Below, piece by piece: positions 1-13,489 of a stretch of 64,000 nt of DNA. The translations under genes and the position numbers were made by a program. A model generated the notes under the pieces. That model was given only the letters and a program-made list of their open reading frames with translations. It did not search any database and was not told the origin of the DNA. The first letter of the stretch is position 1, and the number at the start of each line of letters is the position of its first letter. Origin of the DNA: Paralvinella palmiformis (taxonomy: Eukaryota; Annelida; Polychaeta; Terebellida; Alvinellidae); assembly GCA_025642065.1 (NCBI GenBank), contig JAODUP010000562.1, forward strand, positions 208,448 through 272,447, read 5' to 3'.

Positions 1-2497
1 AGTTTTTATATTGACAATAATAAAATGCGGGTTTTATACAGTTTTAATACAATAAGGTACAATGTGCATTAACTACCGGTAGCGCATCTCTTAAAGTTGG
101 GCATCTGTTTATAGATAACCTCATCTGTGAACGTTCATGACATTCACATACTTCCATCTATTTCTGTTTGGTGTCAGTAATGAAGACACAAAACGTCCAT
201 ATTAAGTCTCAGCCTTACAGCCAAATAATGCAAGGTTTGTTTATAAAACAGAAGAGACTGAATATAAATGACTCAATAAGAACTATTCACAATAATAATA
301 ATGTATATTTAATAAAGCGCCATTACTAGCTGGAGCCATTTAAAGGCGCTGTACAAATAACATGTAATATAATAACAGCTCAAATAATATATCTGTAAAA
401 ACCCTGTAAGAGACTTAAAAGATTACACTTTATAACATAATATACACATATGTCCAATGAGGAGCAAGATATACCTGGTCCTATCTTAGGGTAGAGAAGA
501 TAATTCATGATATTAAAGATTTACAGATTAGACCATGTAAAAAGTACTCCTTTTAACTCTATGGTTGACCATGTAGGCTTGATATAAATGAGAAACAGAA
601 AGAAAATTTAAAGTGCCATCTAAATTTTATACTACAGTGAATGAGGAGACGGAGCAGAGAGAGGAGGCTCACTAATTCTTCAAAGCTTTGATACTAGGCA
701 GATAAATGAGGGTAAACCATAAAATATATATTAATATATATGTTATACATATAGATCATGAGGATACAGCGAGCTCTTCGTTTGAAGGCCAGAAAGAATG
801 ACATAACTTATCAGCGTGTTAAGGGCTGCAGGACAGAAGGACATCACAGGAAAACCATAAAGATTGCACACCAAAAAATATCCCCCCCCTCCAATAGAAA
901 AGTAACTACAGGGTTAGCTGTCACAGTTCCACTTAGGAGTTGTTAACATTTGATGGAAATAAGCACACAGATTTGTGTACAGTATAACTTGATGAAAGGG
1001 CCTCGTTTGGATTAAGAAATATCTTTATAATGACAATGATACTTTCAAATGGACTTGGTTATTTATATAAAACGTTTGTTCCTAAACTTTAGATCACTAA
1101 CCATGGGAAGGGGTGCTATTTAGAGAATACTGGGATGTGAAGAAAAAAACCCAACAATTATGCTGTTATTCTTTGCTTGCAAAAAGGTAATTTCATCTAG
1201 ATATAGATAATAAATAGTCAGTGTGAGATGAGGAACCCTTCCCGAAACAATGGGAAACAGAAATTTTTTAAATCCGGATCTACATCTAACATTCTAGCCT
1301 CTCACTCCTAACTTCTCCATAAACGCGCTTCCTGTCTACAGTTACATCAGTGATAAACTATGAAATATAATCAACCTTCACTTCACAATATTCTGTGCTG
1401 TTGTTGTTTACTTAATCTCAAGATATGTCAGTGAGATGTTGGTTACTTTGATCTACACATTATTTACTGGACCAGTTCAGATTCCTTGGCTAAAATAAAC
1501 ACCTCTCTGACGCTTCCTTCATTGTACGCCACAGACATGATAAGTCAAAGCCAAATCGGAATTCTTTTGTGACAGTAAAAAAAATTAACCACCGATCTCA
1601 CTTGATAATTATGAGAGATAACAACATCTCATGGATAAAAATGTTGTCCATGTTTATAAACCTAAGAGCCTGAAAATAATTTAAGTAATTTTTCACTTAG
1701 TTTCTGTGATTATAAAATGAGTTATATAACAAGTTGTGTCTTAAAGTTTATCGTTAAAACCCCATTAAAACCGAGATGATAGTTTGTCGCTGTTTTGATC
1801 TGAGATCAATTAGCCATTACTGTAAACATCGACTAGTCAACGAATGAACTGATTTACAAATGACAATTACTGGTATTAGTAACATTTAGTCGATGAATAC
1901 AAAATTGTGATGATCGATTTCAGTATAGAATAATTTCATCGTGATTTAAAGTGAAAAAAATGCTCAGCAAGAAAGAAAAGGATCCATTTTTTTGTTAGAT
2001 GATCAATATAGAAAGTATTACAGTGAATCATGCTTTAATATAAAACAAAAACCACCGATGCAGATAATACAGACCTCGTTTCCAAGAGTTCCTAATACAA
2101 TCAACAACTACAGTTTTTTTTATTTTATTCATATTAAGAAATACCACCTCTCAGCTGGTTTTTTCTCATCATTGCTACATGTCACATTGTTAGAGGCCAT
2201 AAGGTGACTTCCTCCAGTCACCACAGTTTAAAGGGTTTGAAACAAGTAGCGGCATGTGACTGGGATGAAGATAAAAAAGGTACAATTTCATTATGAATGT
2301 TACTATTACTACTTTGGTAGCCGAAGGCCTGTTGGAATGTTTACGGCTTCAATGGCAATAAGGTCACGTGCTCATGGAACGAGCACAACAAAACAGATGC
2401 AATTACAGCTTTGTCTTGTTTGATTCATCTTCAGATTACAGATGACACCATATCTAGGAAATTGACCAACTGTTTCACATTTACTTAATCTTCTTAT
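1..2497. other. No gene seen
   Basis: AT-rich sequence without a convincing exon on either strand. It is probably intron or 3' flank of the sulfotransferase gene. I looked here on the minus strand for the missing C-terminal exon and did not find it. Confidence 0.5.
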
Positions 2498-2690
2498 CCT
2501 CTGTGGTCTAACTGGTAGTGCGTTGGATCACATATCACTACCACGCGAGTTCGAATCTTGGCGTTGGCATATCTGAAGGGTGTTTCATCTTTGACCTTGC
2601 TTCACTACCTTTGGAGGTGGCTGACGAGCCATTTAGCCGACCATGTGCACAAAAGTGGCCGTAAACAATCAACCATCAATCTATCAATCA
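2498..2690 (+). mobile_element. SINE A (tRNA-derived), plus orientation
   Basis: tRNA-like head with A box (GTGGTCTAACTGGTAGTG) and B box (GAGTTCGAATC), then the SINE A body (CTGAAGGGTGTTTCATC, CTTTGGAGGTGGC, TGTGCACAAAAGTGGCCG) and a tail of ATC-type trinucleotides. Confidence 0.85.
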
Positions 2691-5600
2691 CATGGTGGGT
2701 ATGTTTATGTATATTTATGTACTATTATCCATTTCCCATTAATTGCAACTTCCATCACTTAATTGACCATTTCATATTTAATGCAAATTAGCTTTTGATC
2801 TGGGACAGATTTGTTGTGCTGCCATAACAAGACTAGGGAAAAAGGGGAGCTTTAACCAATGGCGTCACCTACGTTCTTGAATATTTCATTGTTTTTCGTC
2901 TGATTGCAGGTTACGTTTGGTGTTGCGTGTTGTTATCCATAACTGTCTAATTATTTTGCATAAACAGTCATAACAATGCCTGCGAGGGAGAGGAGTCTAA
3001 CAATGCCTCAATGCTTAAAGTCATCTAGGGTTAAAGCCTCCCTTTAGTTGCTTCTTACAGCAAGCGGTGGGAAAGAGAAAATCTCCATCTGAGAGAGTTT
3101 GATCTCCTCAGCATTTTATATAACTGATACTTGGTGATAATAAAATTGTTTATTAATTTTTGTTGTTTATCTCTTCCTAATCAGATGTGGGAAATCTGTG
3201 TTTGAAATAAAGATTACCGAGTAAGTAAATGAATAAGGTAGTGAGTGAGTGAATTGGTGATGCTTTGCCTTGGCGCTGCTCACACCTGGGGCACATAGCC
3301 GAGGAACAACTATTTAAGTAAATATCTCACAAACTCCGGCACCTCGATCCAGACTTTGAGCTCTACAGCAAACTAGCTGCAGCGATACCGGGAGTACCAG
3401 TTACTATTCATTGAACAAACATTTCACATCCAATATCTGAAACATAAATACTACGTAGACGTACCCTTTGTACGTGTATTTTATAATAGATATGGACTAA
3501 AGTATCTGGGTAGGCGAGACACCGAAGTGCAAAGCATAAAATTAACATTAACAATTGATGTTATTAATTAAACAGACTACTGCTGTTTACATGAACCTAA
3601 AGGGACATTCCTATTATTCTATGTCTTGCTAAAACGTACATACTCTCCAGTGAACTGTAAAGATTATTACAAAATGTAGAACATCGTTGTCCTGATACTT
3701 TCTTGAACCATCATGTTCCGAAGCACACAACACAAACTCTTACGGCTTATACTAGCAGCGTATGTATGACACCCGTTTCTTACACGTACACAGCTGTATC
3801 CGGTGAGCCGGAGGCCTATAGATAGGATAGGAGGCTGGATGCTGCTGCACAATGACAACCTGCCAGTTTTCATTTAGTTTTTTCCGTGGACGGCTAGCGA
3901 GACTGTCGTCATATGAACTATAACGGCCAATGTCAAATCTGGAATGGGGCTTCCCGTTCTACACTGGAAGTAAAGCCATTGAACTGTAGGGAATGGAACC
4001 CTACCAGTGGTCATGGCACACGCTTCAGGCTCCCCAAGGTATCACGCTGGCAATCGTAGCGGATACAGCATGAAACATTATTTTAAAACCTGTTAGTGCT
4101 CATACGTGCACCCCCCACACACATACACCCAATGTATTATGAACCCGGAGTAATTTGCTACCCAAGCTTTACCTGACTTAATGCTCCTTGCTGGCTGTAT
4201 TCATACCAACATAGATTACTATTAGAGGCACAATGACAGTCATTACTCGTTGTTTATGAAGGTCTAACATGAGATCTTCAGCGGATGGTGCCCGAGGGGA
4301 TGATGGCCGTCCCTTCATCCGACTCCCCAACCCCCACCCCACCGGCCAGTCAACCGCCCCCCTCGCCACTTGAGCATATCACACATAAACACCATCCTCC
4401 ATACACAGTTAGTCATAATAATAACAAGCTGATAGGCCGTGTATCATGAGCAATTAGCTAACCAGAGAGCATTACATGGCGGACAGTCCATCTACTGGGT
4501 AAACACCACAAATCTACGGTTGATATCTACTTGGGAAAGATGAATGGGACATTAACTAGAATACAGAGTCTGATATTAAACCACAACAGTAGTGGCACAC
4601 AGTGATGTGGCGCATAAAACCACAAGGTGTTATGAAATCACGCACACACACACACACACACTACCGCCTCCCACCACCAACATAACCAAAACGATCAAAT
4701 ATCTCTAAGTCTGATATCAGAAGTTAATAATCTGCGCATACTCAAATAGAACATTCTATTGTGGCTCTGCTGAGAAGAGGATGCGGTGTATCAAAATGTA
4801 GCAATTAGGAACTGAAGTATCGGATTACAAGTCCGATAGGCGTGATTTGTGGCGAAGACCGCAAAAACCGGGACCGCATAAAACGTGTTATCTTGGTGCC
4901 TCAGCAAAACAACCAGATTATGTTGTAACCCGTGATATACAGATAGGATGCCACAAATATCGATATGAATATGTATCTGATCAAATACTAGTAGGTCGTT
5001 CTTCTCCTAGAAGATATAGTAAACCTATCAGCTCTCCGTTAGAAGGGTTTATCAGTAAGTAAACTCTTTATTACCGGAGGAGCACATAATTGATGTGGAG
5101 CTCATATGGTAGTTCTCACAGTGTACCCACAACCACTCAGTATACAATAACATTACTCTGACCATTAATCAACGCCATTGAATGGAAATGTGTACGTTGG
5201 TGTGCTACCGTTGGGTCGCTGTTTGGTAGTCTAACCGGGCTAGGCAAGCTCTGAAGGCAACCAGAATGAGGTAAGATGAAAGGGAGAACAACCCTTAAAA
5301 ACATTGACTGGGATTTGAACCTCATTCCAGGGGAAGTGAAATGGAAAATCTCACCACTACCAGTTTGGCTACAGAGACGGCTAATTAATATCTGTGACTA
5401 TCTTATCTATGGCTAATTATTTCACATCGATTATTCACTTGTAGTGGCTTATCTCTCACTGTTGGCCTATTGACCCTGACATTGGAATCTGTGCCTCCTA
5501 AGATTGTTCCACACCAGTAACGTGTACACAACGAATGAAACAATGCTCATCAGTTAACTAACTAACCTACTGCATCTAAGTTTTGCTTCAGTACGTAAAT

Positions 5601-5886
5601 GTCCATAAACCACAACAAGGCATGACATTCAACAGCAAGGCATCAATACAGGCATATCAACTTGTACGCCGGTACGGAGTGTCCTACTTATGAAACCAAC
5701 TGAGCCAAGACTTGTTTCACATTTATCATCTTCATTTGCTGTGATGGAAAATTGATAAGCAATAAAACCAGTATTTTGTTTTGGAAGCCTGATCTTTTGA
5801 TATGTCAGCTTCTAAGGCCAAACTAAAACCAATCTGTACCTCTACAAAATCGCCCCCCCCCCCACACACACACACACATCACTTAC
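2691..5886. other. Non-coding, presumably sulfotransferase intron
   Basis: Apart from the SINE C-like element at 5190-5385 and a CA run near 4643, nothing is recognisable. The sulfotransferase donor at 5886 opens into this stretch. Confidence 0.5.
5190..5385 (-). mobile_element. SINE C-like, different tRNA head
   Basis: Read on the minus strand, the head has GTAGCCAAACTGGTAGTGG (A box) and GAGGTTCAAATCCC (B box), then a body with GTTGTTCTCCC and GCCCGGTTAGACTACC. The body does not match SINE A or B. Only one copy is seen. Confidence 0.5.
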
Positions 5887-7228
5887 CCTGATACTGATGC
5901 TCCTCCAGTTTTATTGATTGTCTTCTCATGATGAAGCACCATCTCATCCCAGTCAAGATTTAAGAATTTCAGTATACTTCTCATCTGTGACTGGGGATGC
6001 AGCACCAACTGTTCATAAAACACTGGCATACAGACGTCAGAACCAACTTTTAGGCACTCATGATGCATAAACTCAATGGCACGGTTCCAGTCTTGAAGGG
6101 CACCACGGTATGACTGTATGTTAAAGCCTGAAACACCAATACATAGTGATTAAATCAATATCATGTCACACTGCTTTGAAATAACTGTCCAATAAGATCA
6201 AATCACTGCACAGTCTATTAGAAGAGAGATTAACACTTAATTAATTGTTTCAAAGTACCTATAAATCTTTGAACTGACCTTTTATTGTAACATGTCTTGA
6301 TATAATAGAATGAACTGTTGCCCTGCCATCACGAACCATGAAGAGAAATTTTGAGTGAGGAAACATTTTCAGTATTTTATCCATGGACTTCAGAGCAAAA
6401 GGATCTTTATTACACAGTCTAAGTGCCCTTTCTCCATGTTGAGATATAATACTCAGTATGTAGGCAGCTAACGCATTATCAAGCACACTTTCTGTAATTT
6501 TTGCCTGTAATAAACGCTTCATTTCTCGTTGTGATTTCACCATTCCAATATGCATGGCCAGGAGGCGAGGAATGACACGCGTTTCCTCCCCACAACGTAC
6601 ATCTTTGTGTGCATCAAGTAGGACACGCATCAAGGTGGTGCCACTGCGCGGAACACCGCCTACCCAGATCAGTGGAACATCCTTCTTATAGTATACAAGA
6701 TCACTGTCATCATATTGATAGCTTGACTGAAATAAATTAACGTAAATATTAAACAGATGTCAACATCTGTGGAGAATCACTGCACGCACACACGTTAAAA
6801 ATGAATAGTGCACTCTGGACTATGTTAGAACCATTCCCTTTATGATATTTCTAGAGTCAATAAAACTAAATATTTAAAACATTCCAATTTCAGGTATACA
6901 TGCTCACTGTCGAGTTGTAAAGTGTACAACACACAATACCTGACAGATCATAAGTCCACACGCACACACACACACGATAATAACACATACACCACATAAT
7001 AACACACACACACACTCACACAGAAAGACACCCAGAGTAATCTACCTTGACACTGCGTAATGACATGCCACCATCGGCTTTGTCAGGTGTCTTGGCCTGA
7101 TTTGATGACATGTTGATGTTATCAAGGCCATATGATGACCGTAGCTGACCAACAGCATACACTGTCACCAGAATAAACATCACCATGGTCAATAGGCGAA
7201 GACGCCCAATGTTTCTTATCAGTTTCAT
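5887..7228 (-). CDS. TPST: Tyrosylprotein sulfotransferase (TPST), 3 exons, C-terminus missing
   Basis: Golgi type II enzyme that transfers sulfate from PAPS to tyrosines of secreted and membrane proteins (family knowledge). Exons read on the minus strand: 7228-7046, 6726-6279 and 6127-5887. All junctions are AG/GT and the phases agree (0, then 1). The start at 7228 gives MKLIRN, a short cytoplasmic stub, then a signal anchor at about residues 10-29. Exon 2 carries the 5'-phosphosulfate loop [11 protein letters not shown] (residues 83-93), [10 protein letters not shown] with the family's catalytic Glu, and the 3'-phosphate segment [11 protein letters not shown] (about 191-201). Exon 3 carries YEQLVLHP and [15 protein letters not shown], matching the conserved core. 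An acceptor 9 bases upstream of the ATG (exon edge 7237) implies a 5'UTR intron. About 290 of the usual 370 or so residues are present. The donor at 5886 leads to a last exon that I could not find between 1 and 5880, so the gene probably runs off the left edge. Family assignment is firm; TPST1 and TPST2 cannot be told apart. Confidence 0.93.
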
Positions 7229-8168
7229 TGCTGGAGACTGAAAGAAGAAAAACCTAAACTGAAATCTTCATATAATTACAGAGATAAAGCCACAGTAAAG
7301 TCCTGGTTGTAACATATCCTTATTATTAGAACCTCAATGGAAATATGGATTAAACATCTATTATGATACATACAAAATGATGGTGATGTCTTGAGATAAT
7401 CTACAAAACGGCAAGAAGGAATACGTGGTCATCACAATAGTTACAATGATCAGTCAACTAAAAAAAACCAAGAGTGCATTATTATATTTTTAACCAAGTG
7501 ACCTTGACATTCTGTGATTATATCAACATAAACACCGATGTGAACTGATTTATGAAGATCGATGAAAGAGGAAGAGATGAACCGTTGTTAATTGTGTCCA
7601 AACTACAGGAAATATATCTGACTCTGAGCCAACTAATGTTATGATGTAATATAACGATCTAGAGTTGTGTAGCAAACTAGTAATTAGATCTATATATTTA
7701 ATTGATTACAAACACCAACTAACTAAATGTTAGATAACCAAAACAATATATAATAATGTACAATTGTTTATTGATGCGTCATATTCAGATATGGTTCAGT
7801 AAGTCGAAGGGATATGAATAACCAACTGATGTAAATGATAACGAAAGTCTGTTATAACTGATAGACCGATGGCTTGCCCTGTAGAAAATATACAGGAGAC
7901 TTTACATAACATTGGAGAGATACTATAGTAAGATGATACATCCCATGACTGCTATTCCATTATTGAAAAAAGGGATGTTATCATGATATTGTAGAACTTC
8001 TCTCAACGCAACAGCGATGAATATTAATAACAGTGACGCATTTCGAATGATGAATGAAATCACATCAGGAGAAAATAAGTAACTGTGATATCACAGCATC
8101 ATCACATATCGTCATCCAACAGTTAGTGGTTACACCAACAAGCATCGTTTCTGGTGTACTTATTCGTT

Positions 8169-8670
8169 TGTGCACACAGTAGGCTAAATGAACCGATCGA
8201 CCTCCAGAGGCCTACCGGTTAAGCACCGGGCACTTGGTGCCAAGGGTCATAGGTTCGATCCAAGCAAGAGGTCGAAACTTTTTCAGAGATTAATTTCTTG
8301 GCTCACTACATCGTTGGTGGCTGACCACATTAAATGGCCCTTCCGTGTCCACTGAATTATTAAAAATAAAGAGAGATGTTACAAAAAAAACCTGACATTG
8401 CCAGTGACCACCCTCAGGGTATTTCGGCTCCATCTTTCCGTACCGTTCCCCTGTGAGTGGTGGGGGAGGAGTTTCTCAACCACTCCAACATAGAGGCTGT
8501 GCCGAATAAACGACAGCCTGTGTATTGTCCCCGAAAAACCAAACACAAGCACAACGATAACGAGGCGAAGTAAAAGATGATACAGTCTTCTGACATAGCC
8601 CGGCAGGGTTTGAACTGACGTTGCTCTAAATCTGTGGCCAACTGCACTACCAGCTAGACCGTGGAGGGCA
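8169..8670 (-). mobile_element. SINE A split by an inserted SINE B
   Basis: The left part (8169-8210: GTGCACACAGTAGGCTAAATG to GACCTCCAGAGG) and right part (8556-8670: GATAACGAGGCGAAGTAAAAG to the tRNA head GCTAGACCGTGGA) together make one minus-oriented SINE A. The middle is a SINE B. Confidence 0.8.
8208..8553 (+). mobile_element. SINE B (tRNA-derived), nested in SINE A
   Basis: Head with CCTACCGGTTAAGCACC (A box) and ATAGGTTCGATCC (B box), then a body shared over about 340 bases with 49327-49690: GAGGTCGAAACTTTT, GGCTCACTACATCGT, CCACCCTCAGGGTATTTCGG, GAGTGGTGGGGGAGGA. The first bases of the head are blurred by the junction. Confidence 0.85.
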
Positions 8671-9934
8671 CACTGGCGTGTTTATAGTGAACCATTTAAT
8701 TGTTTGTTAACTGTCAATATAATACTGATGGCCATCGCAGATATTAAAATTACTTCTGCGGCACCATTTATGCAAAGAACGTTAACACAAAGCAGGAACT
8801 GCAAGAAACGAGATTAAATTGCTTTGTATACTTCACTATAATGCCTTGTCCAAAGTGCTGATGCCAACTGTTTGATTCAAATCAAGAGTGTAAAATCAAG
8901 AAGAATGATACAGAAAGAGTGGAAATGATTTCATTGTTCGATCTAGCAGTGACAGGACGGTGCGCGAATGGTGCCATTGCAGCCAGACAGTGGAAAGCCA
9001 AAATTCTAATAAAACACTGCAACAACAACAAAAATCTGCAGCAGGAGGATAAAAGAATAGCCAGTGATGACCCGACTACTTCCGGCTGTGCCTCAATAAC
9101 GGTTATTCAGATTAGCCGAGAGCAGGCAGGAAATGAAATGCTAATTGAATCTAAATGACAAGAGCCATGCACAGCGCCATTCAGCGCCGAGTAATGAAAT
9201 TCCTCTATGTGCAGAATGTCTCATCGCATGAACAATACCATGCCATTCATTCACTTAATTCTGGAAGACAAAACTCGGGAGTGATGTCATACGCGACGAG
9301 CCATCTTAAACGAGTGGACACTGCGTTCTATCAAACAACAGAGAGCTGTCGTTGTTTTATTTGTTACTAGCCAAAATTTAGTTTTTTTAAACCACCAATA
9401 CATTTGCTATATTGGTCTTCAAGGGAGTCGATTAGTTTTACATAAAACATTTACACAGGTAGTTATTACTTACTGTAACAGCCCACATGGTAAACCAACC
9501 CAATGAGTGGGTATCTTCCTCATATTTCAAACGGTAAATAATAGTCTCGTGTTACACTAACAAATAATCTGTGGTCTATCTATAATGCAGTAATAGCTCG
9601 TGTGTGTGTGTGTGTGTTGACTAATGCCCTGCCAGGTATCACATGTGTTGTACAATTACACTGTTTAGAGGCATGAAAGAAAATGACTGTGTGCAAAAGG
9701 AAAACATCTACGCAAGCCAAGAAACTCTGACAAATATAACCAGCTGATGTCATCAAGCATGCTCCACATACGCAATCATCGTGAGTAACTTAAGCACTTC
9801 TGGTGAAATCTTTTTATGATAATATAGTAGATTCATTTCAGCCGAGAGCTGAATTATATCAAATTTTCGGAAGCACTGGCTTGATGAAGAACAGAATCAG
9901 ATGGTAGTCAAACAGAAATGTTAAAATTTGCTGT

Positions 9935-10262
9935 TTCACAGCCCCTTTTTTCCACATAGCAGGCTAAATTGGCCCAGTGACCTCCAAAGGTAGCAAGAAG
10001 AAGTGTGAGATGAAACATCCTTTTGCTGATGATTGATGTTTTACGGCCACTTTTGTGCACATGGTAGGCTAAATGGGTCGAGCGACCTCCAAAAGCAATG
10101 AAGGAAAGTCGAGATTCGAACACGGGTGGTAGTGATCCGTGGTTCAACACGCTACTGCTAGACAACGGACGCGCCCGAAACATCCTTTTCACATTACCAT
10201 AACCAGGTCTTATAAATAATATTGTGGCCAACCACGCTACCAGTTGTACCACGGAAGAGCCT
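9935..10262 (-). mobile_element. SINE A (outer copy) carrying a nested SINE A
   Basis: An older, diverged SINE A (9935-10024 plus 10177-10262) is interrupted by a younger one. The outer copy ends in its tRNA head, GCTACCAGTTGTACCACGG. Confidence 0.8.
10025..10176 (-). mobile_element. SINE A (inner copy) with 13-bp TSD
   Basis: Inserted in the outer SINE A and flanked by perfect direct repeats GAAACATCCTTTT at 10012-10024 and 10177-10189. It keeps the TGATGATTGATG tail, the body start and the tRNA head, but lacks part of the body (the AACCTTCAGATATGCCC stretch). The TSD shows insertion by target-primed reverse transcription. Confidence 0.9.
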
Positions 10263-11436
10263 AAATGGTAGTCAAATATTACCTTTAAAAGATCAGATTA
10301 CTCTGACAGATCAACTGATGTGATACTTCTTGAAAATGCCAATTCAATCTGGCTATTTATTTACAAAACAAGTTGCTAAACTAAACATATACAACAAAAA
10401 AGAAAACGCCACATCATGTCAACATCTGGTGGAAGAGGATCCTGTTAGTCCTCACCATAATGATGATTTGAAGTGAAATGAATTGATTGGTTATTAAAAT
10501 AACAACCAAATGAAAATAAATGACTATTGTTTAATCCAGACAAAATTCTCAATGCATAAAAAGGATATTAGCTACTAACAAGTCTATAAATAGATCAATC
10601 AAACTAAATTGGCTATAGCAAATTGTAAAAATGAATAACACTTAATATCCAACAAACTTTCTCTATCTCTCTATCAACCATTCCTCCTCCTCTCTCTCTC
10701 TAACATCCCCCTGCCTCTCTACCATTGCCTCTCTGACTCAGAATTTACTCATTCAGCCAGCTTCCATTTACAACCAATTTCTCACTCCTGATTAATCCCC
10801 CCCCCCGTCAACTTACTTTATATTTGTCAATAGTTTCTCTCCTCAAACTTGTCACCGCGTCTAAGGTCTGTCTCAGAACGTTAACAAATAACGAGCTCAA
10901 TGAGATGCCATGTCTGTGAATGACAGCATTTAAACACCATCACTTATCACCTGATGACCAGTTTTATTAACAAGAAACACGATACTCCGACGACCCCAAC
11001 AAACACCTGGCTTCTTTAGACAGCTGTAACAATGCGGTATATATCTGATATTGACTGCCACGAGAACAATCCTGGCTCCACCATTTCTTTTATTATTGAT
11101 CAGCGACATCTATCAATGGTTCAGGCATCCACCATCAGCTAACAAAATGCATTTATCATGTCAAGACCTCAGAGCGGTGTACGTACGCACGCACGCCACA
11201 CAAAGCACCCCCCACACAATAATTACAGCATTATTTATATAGCTGTAGCACAATAATAGAATATGAACAAAGTTACGTCATCATCCAATTGTATCAACAA
11301 CAGAATTTCCATCACTGAAGTCATTATGAGATAAGCTAATTTTGGAATATTAGAGTAATATAGCTCGATACTATAAGTATCAGGCTTTCTACTGGTTTCC
11401 ATTATCATCATTGTCATTTTCATTGATGCTCGTTTC

Positions 11437-11442
11437 ATCAAT

Positions 11443-11473
<31 letters not shown>

Positions 11474-11475
11474 CA
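11437..11475. repeat. (CAAG)n microsatellite
   Basis: About eight CAAG units. Confidence 0.95.
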
Positions 11476-13489
11476 ACATAATCTGCCTTTTGTTAATTTT
11501 TTTTTAATCATGTCAAATCATGTTTAATCGAGTACTCTGTAAACAGAGGAAATGGCTCTAGAAAATAGCCGTAGGAGAATTATCATTTTATACGACCACA
11601 AAAATGGGTAGATAATTTTAGACAAATATGATAATTGTTTTCACATCAAACGCTGGTTTTCTCTGCTGGTTGATACTGAATGCAAGGAATAGAAATGAAT
11701 GAATCACACGCACGCATGCACGCACCACACAAATAAAATACAAACGTACAATTTCCACACTAACTATTACGTGAACAAACTGTTTACCAAAAAAAAAAAA
11801 AATTTATGTAAAATATGAATTATTGTTAATCAGATTTCAGGTTTGTGTATGTATGTTCCTAGTATAACCATCACAATCATCATCTGACATTAAACTATAA
11901 TTTCAAACATTTCAATACAACTACAAGGCATTATGCTGTATATCTAAAATGGTGGACTGTCAACATTCAGTTCAACCAAAATCTTTTTCATATATTACGT
12001 AATAGATGCTTTAGTAGTAAAGAAATCTCTGTTGACCAGCATCCCTTGAAAAACTCCCATTACATAATACAGATGAACTGTTCCATTAAGTCTCAAAACA
12101 GACAACGGTCATAAGAACTGAATTAAAGTCGGCTTAAAATATTTAGATGGATGAATTTAGTTTAACGAAACTGAACAAATCTCAACACGTGGATATATTT
12201 CTGTCCAATTTAATTTATGTAAGATGTTTACGTTACACTTTAGACTAATGTTTCTTGTTATGGGCTACCAGCAGTCATAACGTTACAATTAACAATAATT
12301 AATTAACAATAACAATAAGATATCGGCAATGAAATTATTAGTAGCGAGTAAATATAAATAGGAGCAACAGAACTCTATATAACATACCGTACTGACCTTA
12401 ATGATGCCAAGTCGTTTTAGGTACAACGGAGTTCTAACAGAATCCTCGTCAGATATCAATCAGCTGTTTTTTAATGCTCTCTCTCCCTCTCTATGTGTGC
12501 GGGCGGGCGCGTGCTTGAGCGTATGTCTGTGTGTCTGATATGATAGCAGACCGACATACCAGATAAAGGTTGGTAATTACGTGTTTCTTATAGTTCAGGA
12601 TCTGGTGGCTTGGTTAAAATGTACTACATGATTTGTGTTGTTATATTAATCTACTTGCCATATAGTATCCTGCTTATGGTACCACGTAGTGACTGTATGC
12701 ATGGCGACGCGCGCGCGCGCGCGCACACACACCCACACACACTAACATTGTGGAAATACATATGTATTCTCCGCTTCCCCCAGTTCGTGTATGTGTCTAC
12801 CCATCCACTGCACACACACACACACACACACACACAGAGCTGAGATGTACTAACATAGTAACAAGGCTCTGGGCGGTGGACGTCCCGTATCGGCCGGGCT
12901 CTGACAAGATAATGTCATGTTGTTATGGATGAGCAATGACGCAGACAGAAGGTCGGACAAAACCAACGCTAATTACCAGAAAGTTCTTACGCACGACAAT
13001 CAAGAGCTGACCATCAAACTCTACAATGATAAACGCGTTGAACCAAACAAAGTCGGGTGAAAGGCAGATCATCTTCAGCTGATTAATGTCTAAACATTAC
13101 CATCACTTAATATTATGAAATATTTGCTTTAAGTATCATAATGCCACTAGATTTTTCATTATTACTACGTTCGACATGGTATTCTTCCCAGTTTTTGTTG
13201 TTGTTGTTGTTATAATTGTTTTTTGTTGTTATGATTTTTTACTCCGCCACCCCTCTCTAATCTGTCAACTGACAGCCGCTCAATTTGTAGTTTGGTTTAA
13301 AACATACCACAATAACACGATATAGCTAATCTCCTAAAATACAGAGCAGATTTCCTGGTTGGATAGGACTATCTTCTGGGTTTGGTATAATTCAATACCT
13401 AGACAACAAACAAACAAAAAAACACGCTTTCAACCAGCCCACAAGTATGATTCCGTATCTGTAACTGATATAGTCAGGGCTTTTCAAAA

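Larger units (their letters stand above)
7238..13489. other. Non-coding with SINEs and simple repeats
   Basis: Probably the 5'UTR intron of the sulfotransferase and beyond. Outside the SINEs listed separately, it holds GT/CA runs near 9600, 12705-12740 and 12809-12836 and a TTG run near 13190. No supported exon. Confidence 0.5.

Noticed and set aside
2500..2570. tRNA gene candidate from paired A and B boxes (also at 8.2, 49.3, 53.6 and other SINE heads)
   Set aside because: No proper acceptor stem or anticodon arm; the sequence continues into a repeated SINE body.
9908..10252. A 114-codon minus-strand open frame
   Set aside because: It lies wholly in the nested SINE A copies and translates SINE sequence.
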